Source: an uncultured Ruminococcus sp.
GTDB taxonomy: Bacteria > Bacillota > Clostridia > Oscillospirales > Ruminococcaceae
Reading direction: 5' to 3'
Assembly (NCBI GenBank): GCA_902783005.1
Contig: CACZPI010000084.1
Coordinates: 1-42,535 of the forward strand
DNA: 42,535 nt
This document shows, piece by piece, positions 24,551 to 34,600 of the stretch. Under the pieces are notes generated by a model. That model was not told the origin of the DNA. It worked only from the letters and a program-made list of their open reading frames with translations, and ran no database searches. Every line of letters starts with the position of its first letter. Positions within the stretch are counted from its first letter, which is position 1. A program made the position numbers and the translations under genes.

Positions 24551-26704
24551 ATGATAAAAAAATTCGGAATCACGATCGGCGGCCTGCACCAGAAGATCCT
24601 GAGTCTGGTGCTGGTCTTTATTCTGCTGATCATCGGGCTGTTTGTAGCGGCGTACATGTACCTGTCATCCAACCTGTCCGGGATCGTGGAGCATTCCGCC
24701 GAGGAGCAGAAGCAGTCGATTGCGCAGGTCAGTGAGGATACCATGTCCTCCGTACTGGGCATTTCCATGACGCAGAGTGCGCGGATGCAGGCCTATATGG
24801 CCGATAATCTGTTTGCAGAGGCAAAGGGAAATGTCCTTGCCATGCAGGAATATGCAGAGTATCTGTACACGCACCGGGAGGAAATTCCCGATCAGACTGT
24901 CCTGCCGCCCGATCCCCGCAATGACGGTACGCCCACGGTGCAGCTCCAGCATGAAGAAGGGATCGACCCCGCGGACGATCCCGATCTGGGACCGGCTGCG
25001 AATATGGGACAGATCATGCTGGGCATGTACCGGAATTCCGGTGTGCTCAATTCCTGCTTCATTGCAACAGCCGGCGGCAGTATCGTTTATGTGGACGACC
25101 GCGCCGGATCCTACTTTGATGAGGGTGGCAATGTGACAAATTTCGAGACACGGCAGAGACCCTGGTATACGGGCGCAGCAGAGACAGGCGGGCTGTATTT
25201 CACGGGAATCGAGCTGGATTCCTTCACGAATATCCCGGGGCTGGTTTGCGCAGCGCCTGTCTATGAAAACGGCAGGCTTGCGGCGGTGGTCGGTGCGGAT
25301 ATATTCCTGACCAATATCGCGGAGTATGTCAACCAGTCCACCCGGAACGGCGGCTTCATCTGCCTGGTTGATGAAAACGGCGAGATCCTCTTTTCGCCCC
25401 GGACAGAGGGCAGCTTCCGCGCGGTGGAATCTGATCAGGCGGTCAGCCTTTTTAACAGCGACAATGCAGAGCTTGCGGATTTTACCAGAAGAGCGCTTTC
25501 CGGTGCGACAGAGCTTGAAACGGTCACGGTGGATGGCAAGGAATATTACCTGTGCGGCGCCCCGATGGGGACTGTGGGATGGGCGGTCATTTCCGCAGTG
25601 GAAAAGGAGCTGTCCGACCAGCCCACAAAGGCAATGCTGGCTGCCTATGACAGCATCAGCGCCGAAGCCGTCGGGGAATATCGGACAGGCGCGGCGCGTG
25701 CCAGACAGACCTTGCTCATTCTGACGCTGGTTGTGCTTGTCCTTGCGACGGTCGGTGCATTGACGGTGGCCGGACGGATCGTCAGACCGGTCGAATGCAT
25801 GACCCGGCGCATGGGTGAGATCGACGGCACCGATTTTGTCTTCCATATGGAGGAGACCTACAAAACGAAGGATGAGATCGAGGTGCTTGCCAAGGCATTT
25901 GCCGCGCTTTCAAATCGTACACGCGACTATATCGACCAGATCACGCAGATCACCGCGGAAAAGGAGCGCATCGGTGCAGAGCTTGCACTGGCGACCCGGA
26001 TCCAGGCGGACATGCTGCCGAATATATTCCCGCCGTTTCCGGAACGGTCGGAATTTGACATCTATGCCACCATGACCCCGGCCAAGGAGGTCGGCGGCGA
26101 TTTCTATGATTTCTTCCTGATCGACGACGACCATCTGGGAATGGTCATGGCGGATGTATCGGGCAAGGGCATCCCGGCGGCGCTCTTTATGATGATGTCG
26201 AAGATCCTGGTGAACAATTATGCGATGATGGGCGGCAGCCCCGCACAGGTGCTTGAGCAGACGAATGACCAGATCTGCAAGAACAACGATGAGAAAATGT
26301 TCGTCACAGTCTGGTTCGGCGTGCTTGAGATCTCGACCGGACATGTCACGGCGGCCAATGCCGGCCATGAATACCCGATCCTGCGCCGGGCAGACGGCGA
26401 ATTTGAGCTGTTCAAGGATAAGCACGGATTTGTGATCGGCGGCATGGAGGGCATGCGGTACAAGGAATATACATTTCAGATCGAACGCGGCGGAACGCTG
26501 TTCCTGTACACCGACGGTGTGGCAGAGGCGACCAATGCTGACAACAAGATGTTCGGCCTGGACAGAATGCTTGCCGCACTCAACCAGAATCCGGATGCAT
26601 CCCCGGAGGAGCTGCTGCACACGATGAAGCAGGCAGTGGATGCATTTGCAGGCGATGCACCGCAGTTTGACGACCTGACGATGCTTGGCCTGAAGCTGCT
26701 GTAA
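24551..26704 (+). CDS. Cache-HAMP-PP2C (SpoIIE/RsbU-type) membrane phosphatase
   Basis: A 717-residue sensor enzyme. TM1 is at residues 17-38, an extracytoplasmic dCache-like domain at about 45-375 (RQRPWYTGAAETGGLYFTG is typical), TM2 near 385-410, a HAMP domain to about 460, a coiled coil, and a PP2C/SpoIIE domain at about 480-717. Metal-binding aspartates lie in VGGDFYD, MADVSGKG, LYTDGVAEA and FDDLT. Such proteins dephosphorylate anti-sigma-factor antagonists (STAS proteins). No anti-sigma or STAS gene is nearby, so its partner is elsewhere. AGAAAGG precedes ATG 24551; an in-frame start at 24329 lies inside the reductase gene and is rejected. A strong terminator follows at 26713. Confidence 0.92.
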   Translation: MIKKFGITIGGLHQKILSLVLVFILLIIGLFVAAYMYLSSNLSGIVEHSAEEQKQSIAQVSEDTMSSVLGISMTQSARMQAYMADNLFAEAKGNVLAMQEYAEYLYTHREEIPDQTVLPPDPRNDGTPTVQLQHEEGIDPADDPDLGPAANMGQIMLGMYRNSGVLNSCFIATAGGSIVYVDDRAGSYFDEGGNVTNFETRQRPWYTGAAETGGLYFTGIELDSFTNIPGLVCAAPVYENGRLAAVVGADIFLTNIAEYVNQSTRNGGFICLVDENGEILFSPRTEGSFRAVESDQAVSLFNSDNAELADFTRRALSGATELETVTVDGKEYYLCGAPMGTVGWAVISAVEKELSDQPTKAMLAAYDSISAEAVGEYRTGAARARQTLLILTLVVLVLATVGALTVAGRIVRPVECMTRRMGEIDGTDFVFHMEETYKTKDEIEVLAKAFAALSNRTRDYIDQITQITAEKERIGAELALATRIQADMLPNIFPPFPERSEFDIYATMTPAKEVGGDFYDFFLIDDDHLGMVMADVSGKGIPAALFMMMSKILVNNYAMMGGSPAQVLEQTNDQICKNNDEKMFVTVWFGVLEISTGHVTAANAGHEYPILRRADGEFELFKDKHGFVIGGMEGMRYKEYTFQIERGGTLFLYTDGVAEATNADNKMFGLDRMLAALNQNPDASPEELLHTMKQAVDAFAGDAPQFDDLTMLGLKLL

Positions 26705-26712
26705 GCTCATGC

Positions 26713-26747
26713 ATCCCCTTCCCGCATGCGGGAAGGGGATATTTTTG
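26713..26747 (+). terminator. Intrinsic terminator after the phosphatase gene
   Basis: A perfect 28-bp palindrome (26713-26740) of the form ATCCCCTTCCCGCA plus its complement, followed by ATTTTT. The same CCCCTTCC core recurs in the terminators at 31406 and 37036. Confidence 0.92.
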
Positions 26748-26776
26748 GTGAGATTCAGAAAAAAGAAATAATCTGT

Positions 26777-26807
26777 TGAACCTTTTTCCAAAATACAGTG
26801 TTATACT
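26777..26807 (+). promoter_or_regulatory. Possible ECF-type or sigma-A promoter of the fused sigma factor
   Basis: TGAACC (26777-26782) followed 16 bp later by TGTTAT resembles the -35/-10 layout used by some ECF sigma factors. A sigma-A-like -10 TATACT (26802-26807) overlaps, but its TTGAAC is 20 bp away, too far for a good sigma-A site. Autoregulation is possible but not shown. Confidence 0.4.
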
Positions 26808-26842
26808 ATATGTTGGCGCTATCTGAAAGAGAGGATAAACAG

Positions 26843-28327
26843 ATGAAGGACATCACAGAATATTTGGCAGACGCCCGCCGCGGGGACAGAGACGCCTTCC
26901 GGGCGATCCATGTTCAGACAGCCCGGGAGCTTGGCTGGTACTGCCGCCGCCTGACAGGGAATCCGCAGGATGCGGAGGATCTGATGCAGGAGACCTACCT
27001 GACCGCCTGGCAGAAGCTCGGCCAATTCGGAACCGGGAGCTTTCCGGCGTGGCTGCGTACCATTGCCCGCAATACCTGGCTTAACCGGATCCGGCATGAG
27101 AAGCCGGAGCTGTCGGCGGGAGACATTCCGGAGGAGATCCCGGAGAATGAGCTGCTTTCACCGGCGCATCTTGCCGAACAGAAATTGGTCGGTGAACTGA
27201 TCGTGCAGGTCATGGAGGAGGCGCTTTCGCCGGAACACAGAATGACAGTGCTGCTGTTTTATTACGATGAAAAGACGATCCCGGAGATCGCCGCCGAAAT
27301 GGGATGCTCTGTGGGTACGGTCAAATCCCGGCTGCATTACGCCCGCAGAAAGCTGCGGGAACGGCTGGAGGAACGCGGCATCATGCTTGCCTCCGGCGTT
27401 CCGCTTCTGGGCAGGGCTTTGCAGGAAAGCGCACGCATGGCGCCTGTTCCTGCCGTACCGCCTATGCCTGCTGCTGCAAAAGCAGTTTCGGCCGCATGGA
27501 AGGCAAGGCTCGCCATCGGCGCCGCTGCGGTGCTTGCAGCCGGCGGGATCGGCGGGGCGATTGCCTATCGGCAGGGAAAGCAGCCGGTGCAGGAAACCAT
27601 GCAGACCGAAGCGACTATGCAGACCCGCCTGACGATTCCCCCGGAAACACAGGCAGAGACTCCGGCGGCGCCCCCTGCTGAAACGGAAGCGCTTATGGAG
27701 CCGCAGCCCGGCGGGGAGCTGGTCATGCAGCAGTTCGGACAGTCGGTGCATACCGTGTATTTTACCATGGGGATCCCGGAGCTGTTCTATACGCCGCGGG
27801 AGCCGTCAGAGATCCAGCAGAAGGTGCCGGAGCTTTACTGGGAAAACGGCCATGTCCTTTCCGGGCGGTATCCGGTGCGGTTTGAAGCGCGGGACGGTAC
27901 CGGAGACAGCATTGTGGTCATCGGCAGGGAAGGCAGCTATGAGGTGCCGCTTCCTGCGGATTTTCTGGCGCAGGAGCTTGACAGCGTGCAGCTCGGTGCC
28001 TTGGCCGATACCGAATATCCGGTCGATACCGAGCACTGGGAGATCAATCCCGACCTGCCGCCGACCTTCACGGCGCAGCGTGCAGATTTTTCCGGAGAAA
28101 AAGACGGAAAGGCCTGCACGGGTACCGTCATTTACTGGGAAACGGCGATGGATGAACGCTACCCGGTGGTCGGTTCGGTGTATTTCTTTGATTTCAGCGG
28201 GACACGCGCAGAGGATTATGCTGCCGCAGAGGGCAGCCTGCTCATCACGGAGCTGACCGTGAACAAGCGCGACCATGTGCTGCCGACCGTCGATGTCAAC
28301 AAGATTCCAAAGGAATTTTTACCATAA
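26843..28327 (+). CDS. ECF sigma factor fused to a membrane anchor and extracytoplasmic domain
   Basis: A 494-residue protein. Residues 1-80 carry sigma region 2 (DAEDLMQETYLTAWQKL and FPAWLRTIARN). Residues 115-175 carry region 4 (LSPEHRMTVLLFYYDEKTIPEIA, then GTVKSRLHYARRKLRERL). One hydrophobic segment at about 218-240 is followed by a Thr/Glu/Pro-rich linker and about 220 residues of unrecognised, probably beta-rich sequence. The sigma half should be cytosolic and the rest outside, so activity may depend on release or an outside signal. ATG 26843 has GAGAGGATAA upstream; an earlier in-frame ATG at 26798 overlaps the promoter. The LRR-dockerin gene starts 19 bp downstream on the same transcript and is a likely partner or target. 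Confidence 0.88.
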   Translation: MKDITEYLADARRGDRDAFRAIHVQTARELGWYCRRLTGNPQDAEDLMQETYLTAWQKLGQFGTGSFPAWLRTIARNTWLNRIRHEKPELSAGDIPEEIPENELLSPAHLAEQKLVGELIVQVMEEALSPEHRMTVLLFYYDEKTIPEIAAEMGCSVGTVKSRLHYARRKLRERLEERGIMLASGVPLLGRALQESARMAPVPAVPPMPAAAKAVSAAWKARLAIGAAAVLAAGGIGGAIAYRQGKQPVQETMQTEATMQTRLTIPPETQAETPAAPPAETEALMEPQPGGELVMQQFGQSVHTVYFTMGIPELFYTPREPSEIQQKVPELYWENGHVLSGRYPVRFEARDGTGDSIVVIGREGSYEVPLPADFLAQELDSVQLGALADTEYPVDTEHWEINPDLPPTFTAQRADFSGEKDGKACTGTVIYWETAMDERYPVVGSVYFFDFSGTRAEDYAAAEGSLLITELTVNKRDHVLPTVDVNKIPKEFLP

Positions 28328-28346
28328 TAAGAGAGGAAGATGTATC

Positions 28347-30482
28347 ATGAAGAAACAAATCTGCGCAGGGATCCTTGCAGCCGCCGTGCTGCTGACACCG
28401 TGGACAGGCACAATGCCCCTTGCATCCGGAACGGTGTATGCCGCGGAGGAATCCCTGACTGATGCCGCAAGCGGGCTGCAATATGTGACTGAAAACGGCG
28501 GCGTTACGATCACCGGTGCCGACCTGACAGCGGCAAGCATTACGATCCCTTCTGAAATTGCCGGACTTCCGGTGCGCACGATCGGCAGCCATGCATTCTA
28601 CAATTCCCAGACCGGCGGCAATCATGTCCTGCAAAGCGTGACGCTGCCGGATACCCTGACAGCCATCGCGCCCCATGCCTTTTCCGGATGCAGCAAGCTG
28701 ACCGCGGTCACACTTCCGGACTCCTGCACCCGGATCGGGGAATATGCATTTCAGGGCTGCTCGTCGCTGACGCAGATCAACATTCCGGAGGGTGTCACGA
28801 TCATCAAGCCCTTTACCTTTGCAAACTGCGGCTTCCAGGAGATTTCCCTTCCGGAGACGGTCATGGAGGTCGATTCCAATGCCTTTGCAAGCTGCCAGCT
28901 TGTCGAGCTTGAACTGCCGGTCGGTGTTGCGCTGGTCGGAGAATCAGCATTTGCACACAACCAGATGTTACAGTATGCGATCCTGCCCGGCGTGGTGCAG
29001 ATCGGGGACAATGCATTTGAGGCGTGTACCAATATGAAGACAGTGCTGCTTTCCGAAGCACTCCAGTCCATCGGCGCCGGGGCATTCTCCAACTGCAAGG
29101 CATTGACGGAGGTCGAACTGCCGGAGGGACTTGAATCCATCGGGGATTATGCCTTCGGGATGTATGCGGGCGTGAATGCGCTGACCATTCCGGAATCGGT
29201 GGAATGGCTCGGCTCCGGTGTCTGCCCGGGTGCCGTGGAAACGATCGACGGCGTGAAATATATCGGAAACTGGGCAGTCGGCACGGAGGGCACCCCGGAA
29301 TCTGTGACGCTTCGGGAGGGCACGGTCGGCATTGCAAAGAATGCCCTGAGCGTGTACACCCTGACAGAAGTGACGCTGCCGTCATCGCTTCAGTATTTTG
29401 ACGGCGATTCCTTCGGCGCCTCCAATCCGCGCATGACTGCCGTGCATGTCCCGGAGGACAATGCGGCCTTCTGTGATGTGGACGGCGTGGTGTACAGCAA
29501 GGACGGTTCGGTGCTGATATACTATCCCGGCGGGCGGACGGATGCGGCATTCACGGTGCCGGACGGTGTGCTGTACATCGGCACCGCGGCCTTTGCCAAT
29601 GCCAAGGCGCTCGAATCCGTAACGTTCCCCGACGGCCTGCTGGTGATCGCGGATCGGGCATTTTCCGGCTGCAATGCACTTGCCGGCGTCCATTTCCCGG
29701 AGGGACTGCTGCGCATCGGTGCAGGTGCCTTCCGTGAGAGTGAAGCACTCTTCGGGTCGGAGCTGCCGGACAGCCTGCTGCGCGTGGGACACAATGCCTT
29801 TCCGCTCATGGGCGGCAGCCGGAGCGCTCTGATGACAGACGGCTGGTACGATGCGGAATATTCCGGCTACAACGGCGCCCCGCTCGAGATCCGTGAGGGT
29901 GCGGTCGGACTGACAGATTCGCTCTTTGCAAACCGCACCATGAAGAGCGCTGTGATCCCGGATTCTGTGATCTTCCCGGGTACCTACACCTTCTGGCACT
30001 GTGCCGATCTCGAATCGGTCACCATCGGCAGCGGCCTGATCGGCATTGCGGAGGGGGATTTCGGCAAATGCTTCTCGCTGCGGGAGATCACGCTGCCGGA
30101 GAATATCAGCTTCATCGAAGCGGGGGCATTTATGGAATGCGATGCCCTGGAGAGGATCACTGTTCTGAATCCGGAATGCCAGATTGAGGATTCGCCGTTC
30201 TCAATTTCGGAGACAGCCGTGATCTGCGGCTATGCAGGCTCGACCGCCGAAGCCTATGCGAAGGCCTACGACAGACCCTTTGAAGCGCTCGGCAGTATCC
30301 GCGGTGATGTGAATGCCGACGGGGTATTCAGCGTTCTCGATGTGGTCGCCATGCAGCACTGGCTTGTGGCAGACGGCACGGTGCTGGCAGACTGGCGGGC
30401 AGGGGATCTGAACGGAGACGGCAGGCTCGACATTCTCGATTTGGCCATGATGAAGCGGGAGCTGACGGCAAAGCAGGCGTGA
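28347..30482 (+). CDS. Secreted BspA-type leucine-rich-repeat protein with C-terminal dockerin
   Basis: A 711-residue protein. Residues 1-32 are a signal peptide (MKKQICAGILAAAVLLTP). About residues 45-640 are a chain of LRR_5 (BspA-like) repeats of about 23 residues with the pattern IGxxAFxxCxxLxxVxLPxxL. Residues 650-708 are a type I dockerin with two Ca-binding loops, GDVNADGVFSVLD and GDLNGDGRLDILD. The dockerin should dock it to a scaffoldin cohesin; the LRR array suggests binding to a surface or polymer. ATG 28347 has GAGAGGAAG upstream and lies 19 bp after the sigma-factor stop, so the two are co-transcribed. No clear terminator follows before the next promoter. Confidence 0.92.
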   Translation: MKKQICAGILAAAVLLTPWTGTMPLASGTVYAAEESLTDAASGLQYVTENGGVTITGADLTAASITIPSEIAGLPVRTIGSHAFYNSQTGGNHVLQSVTLPDTLTAIAPHAFSGCSKLTAVTLPDSCTRIGEYAFQGCSSLTQINIPEGVTIIKPFTFANCGFQEISLPETVMEVDSNAFASCQLVELELPVGVALVGESAFAHNQMLQYAILPGVVQIGDNAFEACTNMKTVLLSEALQSIGAGAFSNCKALTEVELPEGLESIGDYAFGMYAGVNALTIPESVEWLGSGVCPGAVETIDGVKYIGNWAVGTEGTPESVTLREGTVGIAKNALSVYTLTEVTLPSSLQYFDGDSFGASNPRMTAVHVPEDNAAFCDVDGVVYSKDGSVLIYYPGGRTDAAFTVPDGVLYIGTAAFANAKALESVTFPDGLLVIADRAFSGCNALAGVHFPEGLLRIGAGAFRESEALFGSELPDSLLRVGHNAFPLMGGSRSALMTDGWYDAEYSGYNGAPLEIREGAVGLTDSLFANRTMKSAVIPDSVIFPGTYTFWHCADLESVTIGSGLIGIAEGDFGKCFSLREITLPENISFIEAGAFMECDALERITVLNPECQIEDSPFSISETAVICGYAGSTAEAYAKAYDRPFEALGSIRGDVNADGVFSVLDVVAMQHWLVADGTVLADWRAGDLNGDGRLDILDLAMMKRELTAKQA

Positions 30483-30501
30483 AGAGAAGGTATTCCGGGG
30501 A

Positions 30502-30530
30502 TTGACAGCAGGCCGTGATTGTGCTATAAT
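30502..30530 (+). promoter_or_regulatory. Perfect consensus sigma-A promoter
   Basis: TTGACA (30502-30507), 17 bp, TATAAT (30525-30530), 45 bp before the start of the anchored hypothetical protein. Confidence 0.9.
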
Positions 30531-30575
30531 GGGTAAGTCGTTTACCCGAATACACAATAGATTGGAGCATGCACG

Positions 30576-31397
30576 ATGGAAGAAACCAAAAAGAAGAAGC
30601 ATAAGGCCGGGCGGATCATTCTGCTGGTGATTTTGCTGCTGATCGCCGCATTTGTGGCGCTCATCTGCTATCACAGCACCCGGAATACCAAGGAGATGCA
30701 TGCCGTCATTGCCGGAGGCCTGGAGACAGTCGGTGAATTTGAGAAGGTCACGCCGGTTGATGCCGGGAACTACACGGATATTAAAATGAATGGCATCATG
30801 AAATTCCATGTAGACCAGTATGAGGTGGAGGATTTTGGCAATCTGTCCGTGATGACCACAAACATGGTCTTCATGCAGATGGCGACCTTTACGCTGACGC
30901 CGTTTGAGAAGAATGCGCCGCTGTGTACATTTGATTACATGTACATCATGGGCAACCGCAAGTCCTATGCGGAATTCTATGACCTGGCAGCGGATTCCGA
31001 AAGGGAGGAATACACGGCTGTGATTGATTCCCTGCGCGAGATGAGCACCCGTTACAGCGATCTCGAAGATGTACCGTATGAAGGCAACTGGTATGACAAT
31101 CTGCTGCCGGTATTCCTGCACAAAAAGCTGCCTGCAAAGGAGGAACCGCGCAACAGGGAGCTGTTTAGCGATGCGCTGACGACCTACATGACCGCGGTTT
31201 CCGCGCTGCCGCAGAATAGCCCGGAGGAAGTGGCTGTGCAGGTGGAGAATACCAAGGCTTACAGCGACGGCCTGATCGAAAAGGGCGGCGTTTCGACCGA
31301 CGTCTTCAAGCAGGCGCTTGGTGAAGAGACCACGCGGGATTTCTTTGATACGACCTTCTTCGGCACCGCATTGTATGCGGATCCGGCACAGTCCTGA
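30576..31397 (+). CDS. Membrane-anchored protein of unknown function
   Basis: A 273-residue protein with a Lys-rich N-terminus and one hydrophobic segment at residues 13-34, so it is anchored with about 235 residues outside. The outer part is acidic and mixed alpha/beta, with aromatic runs such as CTFDYMYIMGNRKSYAEFYDL near residue 115 and DFFDTTFFGTALYAD at the end. I do not recognise the family. The order (beta sheet, a DYMY/EFYDL segment, then a helical C-terminus) recalls bilin-reductase-like folds only faintly, and I would not annotate it so. GGAG lies 8-9 bp before ATG 30576. It is a single-gene unit with perfect promoter and strong terminator. Confidence 0.75.
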   Translation: MEETKKKKHKAGRIILLVILLLIAAFVALICYHSTRNTKEMHAVIAGGLETVGEFEKVTPVDAGNYTDIKMNGIMKFHVDQYEVEDFGNLSVMTTNMVFMQMATFTLTPFEKNAPLCTFDYMYIMGNRKSYAEFYDLAADSEREEYTAVIDSLREMSTRYSDLEDVPYEGNWYDNLLPVFLHKKLPAKEEPRNRELFSDALTTYMTAVSALPQNSPEEVAVQVENTKAYSDGLIEKGGVSTDVFKQALGEETTRDFFDTTFFGTALYADPAQS

Positions 31398-31405
31398 ACC
31401 ATACT

Positions 31406-31440
31406 GCCCCCTTCCGGAATGGGAGGGGGCTTATGTTTTG
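31406..31440 (+). terminator. Intrinsic terminator after the anchored hypothetical protein
   Basis: GCCCCCTTCC (31406-31415) pairs with GGGAGGGGGC (31421-31430), with one G-T pair, around a GGAAT loop, followed by TTATGTTTTG. Confidence 0.85.
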
Positions 31441-31574
31441 GCCTGAAATGGGACATTTCCATTTATAATTCTGAAAAAATCAACATGCTGTAATGTGCGG
31501 TTTGTATAAAATGAACATATCTGCATTGTGATATTTCGAAAATGTGAATTTTCTGGAAAAAGGCGGATTTTCAA

Positions 31575-31603
31575 TTGACTTTTGAACTACACATTGTTAT
31601 AAT
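31575..31603 (+). promoter_or_regulatory. Strong promoter of the eight-domain surface protein
   Basis: TTGACT (31575-31580), 17 bp, TATAAT (31598-31603). The 130-bp AT-rich stretch upstream (31441-31574) could include UP elements. The mRNA leader of about 60 nt has no obvious structure. Confidence 0.85.
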
Positions 31604-31672
31604 AGAAACAAGGACGGCGTGATGTCAGATGGCACCGGCCATCCGGGATAAATATGGAAAGGATATGTTAAA

Positions 31673-34600
31673 ATGAAAAACAGTAACAGGATCCTTGCAG
31701 GTGTGTGTGCAATGCTGTTCGTACTGCAGACGGGTATGACCGGTCTGACAGCACTCGCAGAGGAGGCACCCGCTGCAACGGAAGCAGCAGATGTAAATGC
31801 GGCAGCAGCAGAAACGACCGAAGCAACGCAGCCGAGCCAGGCAGATGAGGCGGCCGCAGCGACGGAAACGGCCAAGGCAGCCGAGACACAGCAGGATGCA
31901 GCAGAGGCGCAGACGGAAACCGAAACGACGGGTGTGATTGCTCCGGTCGCCGCAGGCGATGCGATGACAGCGACCGGCGTACCGACTGTTCCGGCGACGC
32001 TGAAGATCGGTACCCCGGTGATCGTCAAGGGAACCGTCAAGTCTGAGTCCTCTGAGATTACCGCGCTGACATGCGGCGTTTATGATGAGAACGGCAAGTT
32101 CGTGACGGGCAGAACCGTGGCTCCGAGAACCAAGACCTATGACCTGAACCGCCTTGATGCGTATGTGGCATTCAATAAGCTGGCTGTGGGCAATTACACC
32201 TTTGCTGTTATTGCCACCAATGCCTCGAATACCAACTATGCGATCGTCAAGCAGTCCTTCTCCGTCTATGACAAGGTGACGCCCGGTACGGACGCTTCTA
32301 CCGACAAGATCACCTCCACCGGTATCACCCAGATCCCCGATCAGATCAAGAAGGGCTCTCCGGTCATCGTGCGCGGCGTAGTATCCTCTGCACAGTCTGA
32401 CATCACGCAGGTAACCGTATCCGTGACCGATCCGGTCGGCGGCGGCTGGCTGACGGGCAAGACCGTGGATGTGAATACCAAGAGCTATAACATCGCGAAT
32501 CTGGATTCCTATGTGCGCTTTGACAAGCTGCCTGACGGCGAATTCAAGTTCAGTGTTCTGGTGACCAATGCTTCCAACAAGCAGTTCGAGGCATACACCA
32601 AGATCTTCAAGGTCGGCACCGGCAATCCTGTCCAGCAGGGCGACCCGGCATCGGATACCATGACCGTTGTCAATCTGTTCCAGATGCCTGACAGCATCAA
32701 GGTCGGCCAGATCGTCAATGTCACCGGTACCGTCTTCTCCAAGGATACCAATTTTACTGCGCTGACCGTTGGCGTATACGATGCACAGGGTAATTTCAAG
32801 ACCGGCAGAACCATCAATCCGGGTACCAGCATCTATGACCTGAAGAACCTCGACCGCTATGTTGCCTTCAGCAAGCTCGCAGCCGGTGAGTACACCCTCG
32901 CCATCATTGCTTCCAACGGTTCCAAGACCAATGAGACGCTGTATTCCAAGAAGTTCACCGTTGGTACCGGCACCGTGACCCCTGTGACCGGCGAGGACAA
33001 GATCACCCTGTCGGGTGCTGCCAACATTCAGGGCGCCTACAAGTACGGCTCCCCGGTCAATGTGTACGGCACGATCACCTCGGAGACCACCAACCTGACT
33101 TCTGTGACCGCAGGTGTCTATGATGCCAACAACAAGCTCATTACCGGCAGCACCGTCACCGTCAATGCCAAGTCCTACGATCTGAAGAATCTCGACAGAT
33201 CCGTTGAATTCGACAAGATCCCTGTCGGCAATGATTATACATTCCGTGTCTATGCCTCCAACGGCACCAGAACCAATGAGGCACTGTACACCTCCCGCAT
33301 TGTTGTGACCGCTGACGGCACACAGCCCGGCACTACGGTTTCCGATACCCTGACGCTCTCCGGTGCGACCAGCATTCCGGACAGCATCAAGCTCGGTCAG
33401 CCCGTGAATGTCACAGGCACCGTGATCTCCGCTTCGTCCAATATGACTGCACTCACGGTCGGCGTGTACAATTCTGACGGTCAGTTCGTGACCGGCAAGA
33501 CTGTCAATCCCAGAGCCAAGTCCTATAATCTGAAGAACCTTGACTATGCAGTTACCTTCGACAAGCTGGCTGCCGGCACCTATACCTATGCAGTCATTGC
33601 TTCCAATGCAGCCAATACGAACTACACCGTCCTGAGCAAGAAGTTCACTGTCGGCACCCAAAACGGCACCACGCCCACCGATCCGCCCGCAGCCGCAAGC
33701 CTGACCATTACCGGCGGTACAGAGGTTCCGTCCAATCTGGCAGTCGGCCAGCTCCTGAATGTCAAGGGCACCGTACAGAGCAGCAGCACGATGACCTCTC
33801 TGACAGTCGGCGTTTACGATACCTCCGGCCACTTCAAGACCGGCAGAACGATCAACCCGGCAGCCAAGTCCTATGATCTGTCCAAGCTCGATTATGCCGT
33901 AGAATTCAACAAGCTCCCCAAGGGCAGCTATGTCTATGCGGTCATCATCACCAACGGCGAGAAGACCAACTACGCACTGGTGAACAAGTCCTTCACTGTC
34001 GGCGGCGGCACTCCGGCCACACCGGTGGCAGGCGACGATGCACTGGCCATTTCCGGCGGCACGAATGTACCGGATACGATCGCATACGGCCGGATCCTGA
34101 ATATCTTCGGCACTGTGACCTCCGGTTCCTCGAATATGACCTCGCTGACCTGCGGCGTTTACGATGCAGCCGGCAAGTTCGTCACCGGCAGAACGATCAA
34201 TCCGAATACCCGCAGCTACGACCTCAAGCGCCTTGATGATTATGTGGCATTCAACAAGCTGCCGGCAGGTGAGTACACCTATGCAGTCATTGCGACCAAC
34301 GCGACACACACCAACCAGACGCTTGTGACCAAGAAGTTTACTGTCACCGGCGCAGCAGCAGTCGATGCAAGTGTGACGATCACCGGCGGCACGGTGGTAC
34401 CGTCTACCGTGACACGCGGCAGGGGCGTTATCGTGCGCGGCACCGTATCCTCGACGCAGACGATCAGCAAGGTCTCTGTTGTTGTCAATGACAAGAATGC
34501 ACAGACAAACTTCACCAGAACCAGCGGCACAGCGACTCCGAATACAAAGAGCTACAACCTGAGTGCCCTTGACAGCCAGGTACGCTTTGATCTGCTGCCG

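Noticed and set aside
24665-25846. A 393-codon minus-strand frame inside the phosphatase gene
   Set aside because: It is opposite the Cache/HAMP coding region and shows no family motif; the plus frame has all the expected domains.
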